7,776 nt of DNA from the NCBI GenBank assembly GCA_003509065.1, contig DODG01000353.1, positions 1,288 to 9,063 on the forward strand, given 5' to 3'. Below the pieces are notes generated by a model. That model searched no databases and had not been told where the DNA came from. It saw only the letters and a list, made by a program, of their open reading frames with translations. How positions within the stretch are numbered: position 1 is the first letter of the stretch; each line of letters starts with the position of its first letter. The translations under genes were made by a program, and so were the position numbers. The DNA is from Acidobacteriota bacterium. GTDB lineage: Bacteria; Acidobacteriota; Vicinamibacteria; Vicinamibacterales; UBA823. This document shows positions 1 to 7,517 of the stretch, piece by piece.

Positions 1-24
1 CCATTTTTAGCAATTCCTGAAAGT

Positions 25-2214
25 ATGCACAGCATGATTCTAAAAATCTGGCCTCAGAAATCCTTAAACATCGGCATTGCGTTATGCCTCACCCCGTTGA
101 TGTGGCACGCTGCTTGCCAACGAATCGATGATGCTGTCACGGTGGATGACAACGATATTGGCGGCACAGTGAATAGCACGACTGGGCCCGAAGCAGGTGT
201 TTGGGTCATCGCAGAAACAACCGACTTGCCAACTCCATTCAATAAGATTGTGGTGACAGATGAACTCGGACGCTATTTGGTTCCCGACCTTCCAGCGGCC
301 ACTTATCAAGTCTGGGTCCGCGGTTATGGATTAATCGATTCACCAAAAATTGAGGTCTTACCCGGTACCGTGCAAAATCTTGACGCCATCGTGGCGCCCA
401 ATCCACATGCCGCAGCGGAGTACTTTCCGGCTGGTTACTGGCTCTCCTTACTGGAGGTGCCTAGCGAGGATGAATTCCCTGGAACTGGACCTGAGGGAAA
501 CGGACTCTCACCAAATATGGAAAGCCAAGCCGAATGGCTCAGAAATCTAAAATCTGGCTCCTGCCTAGCCTGTCATCAGTTGGGTAACAAGGCTACCCGT
601 GAAATCCCCAGTGCACTGGGCCAGTTCGACTCAACCGTGGCTGCATGGGATCGACGTATCAAATCTGGACAAGCTGGAAGAGCCATGAGTGCCGGCCTTA
701 ACCGAATGGGACGACGTCGCACACTTGAAGTATTCGCTGATTGGACCGACCGTATTGTTAAGGGTGAAATACCAGAAACACCAGCTCGACCACAAGGTGT
801 CGAACGAAACGTTGTGATTACACAGTGGGACTGGGCTGACCCGAAGGCCTACCTCCACGATCAAGTGTCCACGGACAAGCGAGATCCAACTGTCAACGCT
901 AACGGCCCGAGTTACGGTGCGCTTGAGGCCAGTGCGGATTACATACCGGTCCTCGATCCGGTACGTCACATGGTGAGTCAGGTGCCTCTCACCGTGCGAG
1001 ATTCGGAGACCCCAATTGGCGATTCCTTTGCCGTCGTAGAACCACTTGAGCCTTCGCCCTACTGGGGAGACGAGGCAATATGGACAAGCCGCGCGAACGT
1101 TCATAATCCAATGCTTGATCACCTAGGACGTCTTTGGCTCACCTCAAGAATTCGTCCTCGTGAAAACCCTGCGTTCTGCCAAGCAGGGTCAACTCACTCC
1201 TCGGCTACTCTGTTTCCGACAAGCACTTCCGGTCGTCACTTAGCGCTCTACGATCCAAAAACCGAGCAACTGACACTTATTGACACCTGTTTTAGCACTC
1301 ACCATTTAGTGTTTGCAGAAGACGATAACAACACGTTGTGGACAAGTGGTGGTGGTCAGGTTATCGGATGGTTAAACACCAAGAAATTTGATGAAACTGG
1401 AGACGAAGCAATGTCTCAAGGCTGGGCGCCACTCATTCTCGATACTAATGGCAATGGTGAGCAAGACGCCTGGGTGGAGCCTGGTGAGCCAGCTAACCCA
1501 GACCAAGATACACGAATCACCTCTGGATTTTACGGTGTCGCGGTGAGTCCGGTTGATGGCTCCATCTGGGGATCATCACTAGGTTTTCCTGGTTCGATTC
1601 TTCGCTTCGCTCCAGGATCCAATCCACCTACAACGTCACTCACTGAAATCTACCTTCTCCCATGGAATGACCCTGACATACCCGTGCAGGGATATTCACC
1701 GCGCGGAATGGATATTGATCGAAATGGTGTTGTGTGGACACCACTAGCCAGCGGCCACCTCGCTAGTTTCGACCGCACGAAGTGCACAGGTCCACTCAAT
1801 GGTCCGACTGCAACTGGACAACACTGCCCAGAAGGTTGGACCTTCTATGCGGAACCGTTACCGCAACTCAAAGGAGTCTCGCAATCAGGCAGTGCGGAAG
1901 CGAGTTATTACACCTGGGTAGATCAGTTTGACACACTCGGACTTGGCACTAACGTGCCGATCAACACTGGTAATGGAGCTGAAGCCCTTCTCGCTCTTAA
2001 AGACGGTGAGTGGGTTGTTATGCGTGTGCCCTATCCACTTGGTTTCTACACTAAGTGGCTGGATGGTCGAATTGATGATCCTAATGCTGGCTGGAAAGGT
2101 AAGGGGCTTTGGGCCACTTACAGCACTCGTGCGCCATTTCATCTCGAGGGAGGCAAGGGGACCACAAGCAAGGTGGTAAAGTTTCAACTACGATCAAATC
2201 CTCTGGCGCGTTGA
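25..2214 (+). CDS. Exported multidomain protein: carboxypeptidase-regulatory-like domain, single haem c motif, Vgb-like beta-propeller
   Basis: The 729-residue product starts with a basic then hydrophobic signal-like segment (about residues 4-31, ending H-A-A-C), so it should be exported; position -3 of that Cys is His, so a lipoprotein site is doubtful. Residues about 44-125 look like a carboxypeptidase-regulatory-like beta-sandwich (DELGRYLVPDLPAATYQVWV). A CLACH haem c motif covers Cys180-His184, with Met221 or Met228 as possible distal ligands, which suggests a small cytochrome-like domain. From about residue 260 onward, repeated D-x-x-G-x-x-W-type blades (Asp365, 433-439, 511-515, 565-571) resemble Vgb/SMP-30-like propellers. 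An EF-hand-like loop lies at 473-481. The role is unknown; binding of a ligand coupled to electron transfer is an inference. The start is uncertain: no strong ribosome site is seen, Met4 is an alternative, and the frame has no stop before the window edge, so the gene could begin earlier. It converges with the minus-strand operon. Confidence 0.85.
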   Translation: MHSMILKIWPQKSLNIGIALCLTPLMWHAACQRIDDAVTVDDNDIGGTVNSTTGPEAGVWVIAETTDLPTPFNKIVVTDELGRYLVPDLPAATYQVWVRGYGLIDSPKIEVLPGTVQNLDAIVAPNPHAAAEYFPAGYWLSLLEVPSEDEFPGTGPEGNGLSPNMESQAEWLRNLKSGSCLACHQLGNKATREIPSALGQFDSTVAAWDRRIKSGQAGRAMSAGLNRMGRRRTLEVFADWTDRIVKGEIPETPARPQGVERNVVITQWDWADPKAYLHDQVSTDKRDPTVNANGPSYGALEASADYIPVLDPVRHMVSQVPLTVRDSETPIGDSFAVVEPLEPSPYWGDEAIWTSRANVHNPMLDHLGRLWLTSRIRPRENPAFCQAGSTHSSATLFPTSTSGRHLALYDPKTEQLTLIDTCFSTHHLVFAEDDNNTLWTSGGGQVIGWLNTKKFDETGDEAMSQGWAPLILDTNGNGEQDAWVEPGEPANPDQDTRITSGFYGVAVSPVDGSIWGSSLGFPGSILRFAPGSNPPTTSLTEIYLLPWNDPDIPVQGYSPRGMDIDRNGVVWTPLASGHLASFDRTKCTGPLNGPTATGQHCPEGWTFYAEPLPQLKGVSQSGSAEASYYTWVDQFDTLGLGTNVPINTGNGAEALLALKDGEWVVMRVPYPLGFYTKWLDGRIDDPNAGWKGKGLWATYSTRAPFHLEGGKGTTSKVVKFQLRSNPLAR

Positions 2215-2235
2215 TTTATTAGCGGAGGCAAGCAC

Positions 2236-4362
2236 TTAAGTATCGCTGTTTTTGAGAGTAGGTGCAGTCACCGCATAAAAGGCGACGGCAGCCATCGCGA
2301 GATAACCAATCACGACATGCCGCGGATAGTACACATCTACTTGGTAAAATAAGTGCGGGGCCAGGTACACCAACGGCAAGGCCGCCATGACCAAGATAGA
2401 CACTTGCCTAAACCGCCAGAGGCGTTGACTGGCCAGCCCCAGCGCGATGATCCATAACAACTGGAATCCCAGAAAGACGAATCGCAACTCGCCACCAGCC
2501 AGCACGTGACGCGCTCCTGTTGTTGATCCATACAAGAGAAAGTCCAATTGCTCGATTACTTGCCTTCTCGCTTCCCGATCGGTGTGTGCGTCAAGCCAGC
2601 GAGCAGGAGGAATTACAAGATTTTCTGGAATGTCTCTACTTGTTGGCAGTACCGTGAATTCGCCGCCGTAAAACTTGTTGTGTAGAGCTGGGAGCAAACA
2701 GATCAAAACTGCCAGCCCCAAAGCTGGTACAAGTCTCCAGTCTTTCTTTCGAAAAGCAGACCAACCACGGAAAATAAAAAGCCATAAGATCGCTGGAGCT
2801 TGGTTCATCCGCGCAATAAATGTGGCACTTAACGCAGCAAAACCTCGCGCCGTAGACTTTTGCCCTGCAGCAAACAGCCACGTGAAAGCGAAAGGAAACA
2901 ACAACCACGTCGGATACTCTGAGGTTCCTTGACGAATCAAGGTGGCTACCACAGTGCTATTTACGAACGTGACCAACAACACTGTGCCAGTAAAAATGAC
3001 AAGTTTTCCATAACTGTTACAACCTCGAAATCGCCATCCAAACCACAAAAGAGCGCTTGTTAAAGCAACACGTGAAAACACGGTAACTTGGCCATCGCCA
3101 TCACCGAAAACAAGATGATGAAAAAAGGTCACATATCGCGACAAGGCTTGAAAATAAAAGATGTCTTCGCCAGCTCGCAGCGACCAGGTCTCAAGTATCG
3201 ATCGCGCAAATGATTCATAGGTCAGGAAGTCTCTGCCGCCATCTCGCAGAAGCACTGCCGTCAACGAGGGATGTGCACGCACTTCATGCGCAAGAATAAG
3301 AATCGCCATGCCAGCACAAGCCATCAAAAGATGATGCCGGCGTCTGGACCATACAACAAGCATGGCAGCCACGAGTGTGAACAGAAACACATAACTGTTA
3401 ATGGCAGAGGGAGGGTCCGAGAGAGGCTGGACATACACGATAAAAGCCAAGACAGTGACGCCCATAAAGCAGAACCACTGAGATCTGAGAATTGACCAAT
3501 AGAAACCTATTAGAAGTAGGAGGCCAGTTAACGCCAATAAATCAAGGAACCATCCAATGAGACGGAACGCAAGATGTGGTGCGATAGCTGAGATTGGTCG
3601 ATTTCCAACATTCAGACGCAATGTCGGATAAGGGCCAGGTTCACCACTCATACTGGAACGACGTCCGTCGTCAAATATGTAAGTTACATTTACGTTATGC
3701 CGTCCTTTAGGTATTTGAAGTTGTTCGTTGGCAATATGGCTATAAGTCGGCAAGAGACGCAAACCTACCGGACCTATCTCTACCTTTCCCGTTCCAACGT
3801 ACGCAACATTAACGGTCTGTGGAGCATCAAATTCCACAACACCCTGCCAAGATGCCATAAATGGAATCCGATCTCGAAGTACTGAATCGGCCACCCACCA
3901 GTAGTAGTTAAACCGCAAGGAGTTCATAAATGAGAGCTCCCAATCATCGGAACCAAAATCGATAAAGTTGTCTACGCGGGTAGCTGCAAACCGTCCCAAT
4001 GGATTATTGTAGGATTTCTCGCACGAGCTGAATGACGGTGTCTCCCCTACTGCTCGGTAACAAGCGGGAAATCCTTGATAACTTCCACTGGTGAAGAGAA
4101 CGGTTTTTCCAACAAGACCGAGACCGAGAACAAGAACGAGGATCTTCGTATTTCCCTTGAACACCCTAGAAACATGACGAAACCAGAGCCGACGAAGCCA
4201 TCGAGAACAAATCAGAGGAAGAAGCGCTAAAACCGCAATCAGTTCCGGTAAGCTGCTAAGCGGTAATCCAGATGACCACACATAGTTCGCAGTCGGAAAT
4301 ACTAGGAACACCCCTAAGAAAATCAAACACCCTAAAGAACTACCGGAAGGTTTCACAACCAT
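2236..4362 (-). CDS. Polytopic membrane protein, GT-C glycosyltransferase-like, with PA14-like extracytoplasmic domain
   Basis: The chosen start, ATG at 4362, gives 708 residues. A longer reading from 4449 would overlap the VOC gene by 62 bases; starting at 4362 leaves 25 bases and puts GAGGAAG directly upstream. GTG at 4356 would give better spacing and is an alternative. Three hydrophobic segments (about 10-29, 36-53, 74-91) precede a soluble stretch of about 170 residues. Within it, residues about 167-252 have the beta-strand pattern of PA14-like sugar-binding domains (WQGVVEFDAP, then IPKGRHNVNVTYIFDDG). Many further membrane spans follow from about 264. The loop at 374-383 (DGGRDFLTYE), followed by GEDIFYFQALSRY and a HHLVFGDGDG-type stretch, matches the acidic first-loop layout of GT-C enzymes, which transfer sugars from polyprenyl-phosphate donors at the outer membrane face. 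Activity is inferred from this layout. It is the last gene of the operon. Donor and acceptor are unknown. Confidence 0.8.
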   Translation of the reverse strand: MVVKPSGSSLGCLIFLGVFLVFPTANYVWSSGLPLSSLPELIAVLALLPLICSRWLRRLWFRHVSRVFKGNTKILVLVLGLGLVGKTVLFTSGSYQGFPACYRAVGETPSFSSCEKSYNNPLGRFAATRVDNFIDFGSDDWELSFMNSLRFNYYWWVADSVLRDRIPFMASWQGVVEFDAPQTVNVAYVGTGKVEIGPVGLRLLPTYSHIANEQLQIPKGRHNVNVTYIFDDGRRSSMSGEPGPYPTLRLNVGNRPISAIAPHLAFRLIGWFLDLLALTGLLLLIGFYWSILRSQWFCFMGVTVLAFIVYVQPLSDPPSAINSYVFLFTLVAAMLVVWSRRRHHLLMACAGMAILILAHEVRAHPSLTAVLLRDGGRDFLTYESFARSILETWSLRAGEDIFYFQALSRYVTFFHHLVFGDGDGQVTVFSRVALTSALLWFGWRFRGCNSYGKLVIFTGTVLLVTFVNSTVVATLIRQGTSEYPTWLLFPFAFTWLFAAGQKSTARGFAALSATFIARMNQAPAILWLFIFRGWSAFRKKDWRLVPALGLAVLICLLPALHNKFYGGEFTVLPTSRDIPENLVIPPARWLDAHTDREARRQVIEQLDFLLYGSTTGARHVLAGGELRFVFLGFQLLWIIALGLASQRLWRFRQVSILVMAALPLVYLAPHLFYQVDVYYPRHVVIGYLAMAAVAFYAVTAPTLKNSDT

Positions 4363-4369
4363 CTTCCTC
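4363..4369 (-). promoter_or_regulatory. Ribosome binding site that fixes the start of the membrane protein
   Basis: Read on the minus strand, GAGGAAG lies immediately before ATG 4362 and 6 bases further from GTG 4356. Its AGGA core is only 2 bases from the ATG, which is short, but about 8-9 bases from the GTG, so either codon could be the start. It argues against the longer upstream reading from 4449. Confidence 0.5.
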
Positions 4370-4387
4370 GTAAACAGGGCTATCGAA

Positions 4388-4915
4388 CTAAACCGACTTA
4401 GGTGTTTCGTAATAACGTCGATACATCCCTCGCCTAAACAACCAGCCACCCAACGGACCCAGCCAGTTCAAAACATAATGCATATATCCAAGATCCATCA
4501 GTTCAATCAAGTTGCCGTCAAAGTCCTTCGCAAAAAAGAATGTGTGGCCTCGAGGCGATCGTTCGGGCTGACTCACACACTCCACCCCCTTACTGACGAG
4601 GTACTCGTACCATTTCTGGGTATTCCGCACATTAAAGGAAATATGAGTGAGGCCGATTCGATTCCACGGAATGGCGATCGCCTGTTGGTCTGGTTGGAAT
4701 TCAAAAATTTCAAGCACAGCACCGCCTGGGACACGGATCCAGCCAATCTTACAGCGTGGTTGCTCTCCGTCCACGTGGAAAAACGATCGCACCCGGTCTG
4801 GTGGTGTGTCGGCCACACCCACCAAAGGACACCGGAACACATCCCAATAGAACCGAACCGCCTTGTTAAAATCAGAAACGGTAATCCCACAGTGACTAAA
4901 TGATCTAGCACGCAC
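4388..4915 (-). CDS. VOC (glyoxalase-fold) metalloprotein with C-terminal tail
   Basis: The 175-residue product shows two beta-alpha-beta-beta-beta repeats typical of the vicinal oxygen chelate superfamily. The four expected metal ligands are all visible: His8 (SHCGITVSD), Glu69 (VLEIFEF), His91 (LTHISFNV) and Glu138 (GNLIELMD). The closing DFDGNLIELMD signature is well kept. VOC enzymes include glyoxalase I, epimerases, dioxygenases and resistance proteins, so the fold and a bound divalent metal are well supported but the reaction is not. After the core, residues about 142-175 form an extra tail rich in aromatic, Gly and Arg residues (NWLGPLGGWLFRRGMYRRYY), which could bind a membrane or a partner. 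The start is GTG at 4915, backed by a strong AAGGAG seven bases upstream. It lies between the GMC oxidoreductase (22-base gap) and the membrane protein (25-base gap), suggesting it acts on a product of the oxidoreductases. Confidence 0.9.
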   Translation of the reverse strand: MRARSFSHCGITVSDFNKAVRFYWDVFRCPLVGVADTPPDRVRSFFHVDGEQPRCKIGWIRVPGGAVLEIFEFQPDQQAIAIPWNRIGLTHISFNVRNTQKWYEYLVSKGVECVSQPERSPRGHTFFFAKDFDGNLIELMDLGYMHYVLNWLGPLGGWLFRRGMYRRYYETPKSV

Positions 4916-4922
4916 AGAAATT

Positions 4923-4928
4923 CTCCTT
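4923..4928 (-). promoter_or_regulatory. Strong Shine-Dalgarno site for the VOC gene
   Basis: On the minus strand AAGGAG sits seven bases before GTG 4915. It is the clearest ribosome binding site in the operon and decides in favour of the GTG start. It suggests that the VOC protein is translated independently and perhaps more strongly than its neighbours, whose sites are weak. Confidence 0.8.
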
Positions 4929-4937
4929 TACTACCTA

Positions 4938-6461
4938 CTACGAAGCTACGCGCAATTCTGTTTCCTTGATGTGGTCAGACACTCTCAACGCCTGCGCGAC
5001 AACGGTAAGGCCAGGATTTACGGCCGCTGATGATGGAAAAAATGAAGCATCAACTACAAATAAATTCTCAATATCATGGGAGCGGCAGTAGGAGTCCAGC
5101 ACGGATTTATTTGGATCGGTTCCAAAACATAAAGTTCCACACTGATGGGTTGTATTTTGCTGCTTATGCGAATGGGATATGACAACCCAATAACCAAGCC
5201 GCCGAAGTATACGCTTGAACTCTCGCACTAGCCGAGTATGTGCCACCACGTTATTCGGACGATAATGAAGCCTGATCTGTGCATCTCGATCCAAAGTCAC
5301 GAAGTTATCTAACCGTGGTAAATCTTCCGACATAGCGAGCCAATCAACACCGCGAGCAACCCATGCGTTGTAGGCCCAAAGTGGAATCCATGGCACCACA
5401 GTCTGAGCCATTACACCGTGTGTCCTTCCCTGTGACTGGATCTGTCCTAAGGGATATCCACCATCAGGTCCACGAAGATAAAAATCATTAACCGCAACCG
5501 TCTTTTGAAAAACCGTGTGATTAATACGAAACGGATGGAATCCTTGCATCATGGTAGCCAGATGTGCCATGTATCGCTTACCAACTAATCCTGATGAATT
5601 GGATAGGCCGTCGGGGTGTTGACCACTTGCAGAACGCAGTAATAGCGCGGCTGAATTCACTGCCCCACACGAGACAATGACAAGTGGAGCTTCGACGCGC
5701 CGTAACTTCCCCTGCTGCATAACCTCGACTGCTTCAACGCGACGACCCGACGCATCGGTCAATAGGCGCCTGGCTTCAGCACCCGTCCAAAGTGTGACAT
5801 TCGTTTCACGCAACGCAGGCTTCACACAACAAATATCCGCGTCGCTCTTCGCGTGCCGAAAGCATGGAAAGGAATTACAGGTATTGCACAAGATACAGCC
5901 TCCCTCCTCTCCGGGGCGCTGCAAACCAAGTGGTAGAGAAGAAGGATGCAGTCCTTGTTGCTGCAACTGCTCTACACAGTCAATCATGTCATGACTATGA
6001 GCAACCGACGGATAAGGAAATGGCGTCCTTAATGCTTCTGTGGGATCAATCCCGCACTCACCATGGACCTGATAAAGTCGCTCGGCTCGCTCATAGAAGG
6101 GCTCCAGCGTGTCGTAATCGATTGGCCAAGCCGGTGAAACTCCATCTACATGTTCGACTTCGCCAAAATCTTGGCGACGCAGTCGGTAGAGTACGCTTCC
6201 CCAAAACTTCGTATTCCCACCAACACAATAGTGTGTGTACGGTAGAAAAGATTCGCCACGATGATCCAGCCAAGTTTCACGGGTCCGGTACCGTAAATGC
6301 TTCCATACCGCTTCGGGATCCCAATTCTCCACTTCTTGTGGTACAAAATCTCCACGCTCAATGATAAGGATGTTGGCTGAGGTATTGGCCAGTGCGTGCG
6401 CCAAGGTGCCTCCTCCGGCTCCACTACCAAGAATGATGATGTCGTAACGCCCAGTTGGCAT
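4938..6461 (-). CDS. GMC-family FAD-dependent oxidoreductase with cysteine cluster
   Basis: The 507-residue product begins with an FAD-binding Rossmann motif (IILGSGAGGGTLAHAL, Gly12-Gly18, with the ribose-binding acid at Glu35). A second FAD-contact region is seen around residues 80-88 (VGGNTKFWG). The C-terminal GMC_oxred_C part holds the expected catalytic pair, His439 (THQCGT) and Asn482 (VNPGLTVVAQAL), and the FAD-closing VVDASFFPSSAAVNPG. GMC enzymes oxidise alcohols, sugars or polyols by hydride transfer to FAD. Residues 189-200 form C-x2-C-x2-C-x4-C followed by HAKSDAD; similar Cys-rich segments in some bacterial GMC dehydrogenases bind an iron-sulfur cluster, so electrons may go to an acceptor rather than to oxygen. 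No signal peptide is visible. ATG 6461 directly precedes the Rossmann strand, as usual; its ribosome site is weak and translation may be coupled to the upstream gene 16 bases away. The substrate is unknown, though sugar is likely from context. Confidence 0.93.
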   Translation of the reverse strand: MPTGRYDIIILGSGAGGGTLAHALANTSANILIIERGDFVPQEVENWDPEAVWKHLRYRTRETWLDHRGESFLPYTHYCVGGNTKFWGSVLYRLRRQDFGEVEHVDGVSPAWPIDYDTLEPFYERAERLYQVHGECGIDPTEALRTPFPYPSVAHSHDMIDCVEQLQQQGLHPSSLPLGLQRPGEEGGCILCNTCNSFPCFRHAKSDADICCVKPALRETNVTLWTGAEARRLLTDASGRRVEAVEVMQQGKLRRVEAPLVIVSCGAVNSAALLLRSASGQHPDGLSNSSGLVGKRYMAHLATMMQGFHPFRINHTVFQKTVAVNDFYLRGPDGGYPLGQIQSQGRTHGVMAQTVVPWIPLWAYNAWVARGVDWLAMSEDLPRLDNFVTLDRDAQIRLHYRPNNVVAHTRLVREFKRILRRLGYWVVISHSHKQQNTTHQCGTLCFGTDPNKSVLDSYCRSHDIENLFVVDASFFPSSAAVNPGLTVVAQALRVSDHIKETELRVAS

Positions 6462-6477
6462 CTGCTAAGGGAACTCG

Positions 6478-7482
6478 CTACGGTATATGTACACTATTTT
6501 TTGCCGGCCCGGCCGTAGCATAAACCTGGTCCATAAGCCGCTGATCAATAATTGCAGTTTCGAGGCTCATTTCTGGCGGCCGGTTCGTGCGAATTGCGCG
6601 AACGAAATCACGGTACATAGCTCGATAACCGCGTATGTCTCGGAAACCAGGAAACAATAAGCGAGTTGATTGTGCCCCTCTTACCAATACTATGGCTCCA
6701 TTCGATTCAAACGAAATGATGCCAGCACGTCCAAACAACTTCGAAATTCGAAGACCGCGTAAAAACGATGGAATCTCACGTGAATAAAAAAGTGCTCCCA
6801 CTGCATCATTATCGTAACGGAAAGCGACCATCATGCTTTTTTCTCGAATATCACTGCCATCTCTTAAAGAGGTCGGTCGAAACCCGTGCGCTTCGGTAAT
6901 TACAGGACCGAGGCTATTAGCAAGATGTAACCAATGAATTCCTTCCTCAAAGAATGCATCGCCGCCAGCTATCGCCTCGTCATTCCGCCAATCATCTGCC
7001 GTCTTGAAGCGTCGTACGATAGTCGTAAAGTGGGCAAAGACCATTTTTCCGATCACATCCTCACGCAACAATCGTCGCAGACAAACCGCTAAAGGTTTAT
7101 AGTGATCGTTTTCACCTACAAGCACTATACGTCCTACTTGATCTCGCGCCGAACGTACCCGCAAATAATCAGCCATCCGCAAATAAGCCGGTTTTTCCAC
7201 CAAAACGTGTTTACCGGCTTCCAGTGCCTGCAGGGTAAGGTCAAGATGAAAACGGGGGGGCACTGCAATCACCACGGCATCGACAGTCGGGTCCTTTATA
7301 GCAGACCCATAGCCACTGTAACTGCCTACCCCGCGATAGCGCTTGCAATAGGCTTCGGCCTTGCTTTTGTCACGACTGGCATAGCTTCGGGCGATATCAC
7401 CACGTAAGCCCTTTAAATGTCGACTGTGGACGCCAGTAATGAAACCGCAGCCAAGAAACGCAATATGTAACGGTTTTGACAC
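6478..7482 (-). CDS. Gfo/Idh/MocA-family NAD(P)-dependent oxidoreductase
   Basis: The product has 334 residues, the normal length for the family. Its N-terminal Rossmann domain has IAFLGCGFITGVH (Gly11-x-Gly13), followed by VDAVVIAVPPRFH near residues 67-79 and the family hallmark VEKP with the catalytic-type Lys97. The C-terminal alpha/beta domain carries AGGDAFFEEGIHWLH at 172-186. His183 matches the conserved catalytic His, but the usual Asp of D-x-G-x-H is Glu179 and the usual later Asp is His186. Family members oxidise or reduce sugars, inositols, sugar nucleotides and related compounds with NAD(P). The start is GTG 7482: an in-frame TAG lies 15 bases upstream and there is no other early start codon. 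The local ribosome site is weak. It is the first gene of the operon, downstream of the TATAAT at 7512-7517. No substrate-specific signature is recognised. Confidence 0.92.
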   Translation of the reverse strand: MSKPLHIAFLGCGFITGVHSRHLKGLRGDIARSYASRDKSKAEAYCKRYRGVGSYSGYGSAIKDPTVDAVVIAVPPRFHLDLTLQALEAGKHVLVEKPAYLRMADYLRVRSARDQVGRIVLVGENDHYKPLAVCLRRLLREDVIGKMVFAHFTTIVRRFKTADDWRNDEAIAGGDAFFEEGIHWLHLANSLGPVITEAHGFRPTSLRDGSDIREKSMMVAFRYDNDAVGALFYSREIPSFLRGLRISKLFGRAGIISFESNGAIVLVRGAQSTRLLFPGFRDIRGYRAMYRDFVRAIRTNRPPEMSLETAIIDQRLMDQVYATAGPAKNSVHIP

Positions 7483-7511
7483 TGCTTCATCATACTAGTC
7501 CGGTGGCTGGA

Positions 7512-7517
7512 ATTATA
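7512..7517 (-). promoter_or_regulatory. Candidate -10 element for the four-gene operon
   Basis: A perfect TATAAT hexamer read on the minus strand would place the transcription start near 7505, giving a leader of about 23 bases before GTG 7482. No good TTGACA-like -35 box is found at 15-18 bases further upstream, so it is either a weak promoter helped by an activator or a chance match. Its position just ahead of the first operon gene is the main support. Confidence 0.45.

Noticed and set aside
631..1122. 163-codon minus-strand open frame
   Set aside because: It lies entirely opposite the exported-protein gene, has no ribosome site or recognisable domain, and its Cys/Trp/His-rich composition looks like an antisense shadow.
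4120..4142. Short GA-rich repeat near the third membrane span
   Set aside because: It encodes a Leu/Val/Gly-rich hydrophobic helix, so the repetition follows from the protein sequence and not from a separate element.
4363..4449. Longer N-terminus for the membrane protein starting at 4449
   Set aside because: It would overlap the end of the well-supported VOC gene by 62 bases, and the added 29 residues have no recognisable role. A Shine-Dalgarno-like GAGGAAG lies just before ATG 4362.
4478..4903. 141-codon plus-strand open frame
   Set aside because: It is the complement of the VOC gene, which has an intact metal-ligand set and a strong ribosome site.
5864..6364. 166-codon plus-strand open frame
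   Set aside because: It is antisense to the FAD-binding half of the GMC gene, whose motifs are unambiguous, and shows no domain of its own.
7254..7260. Run of seven G (C on the coding strand) inside the Gfo/Idh/MocA gene, as a possible phase-variation tract
   Set aside because: It encodes the ordinary V-P-P-R segment of the Rossmann domain, and seven bases is short for a contingency tract.
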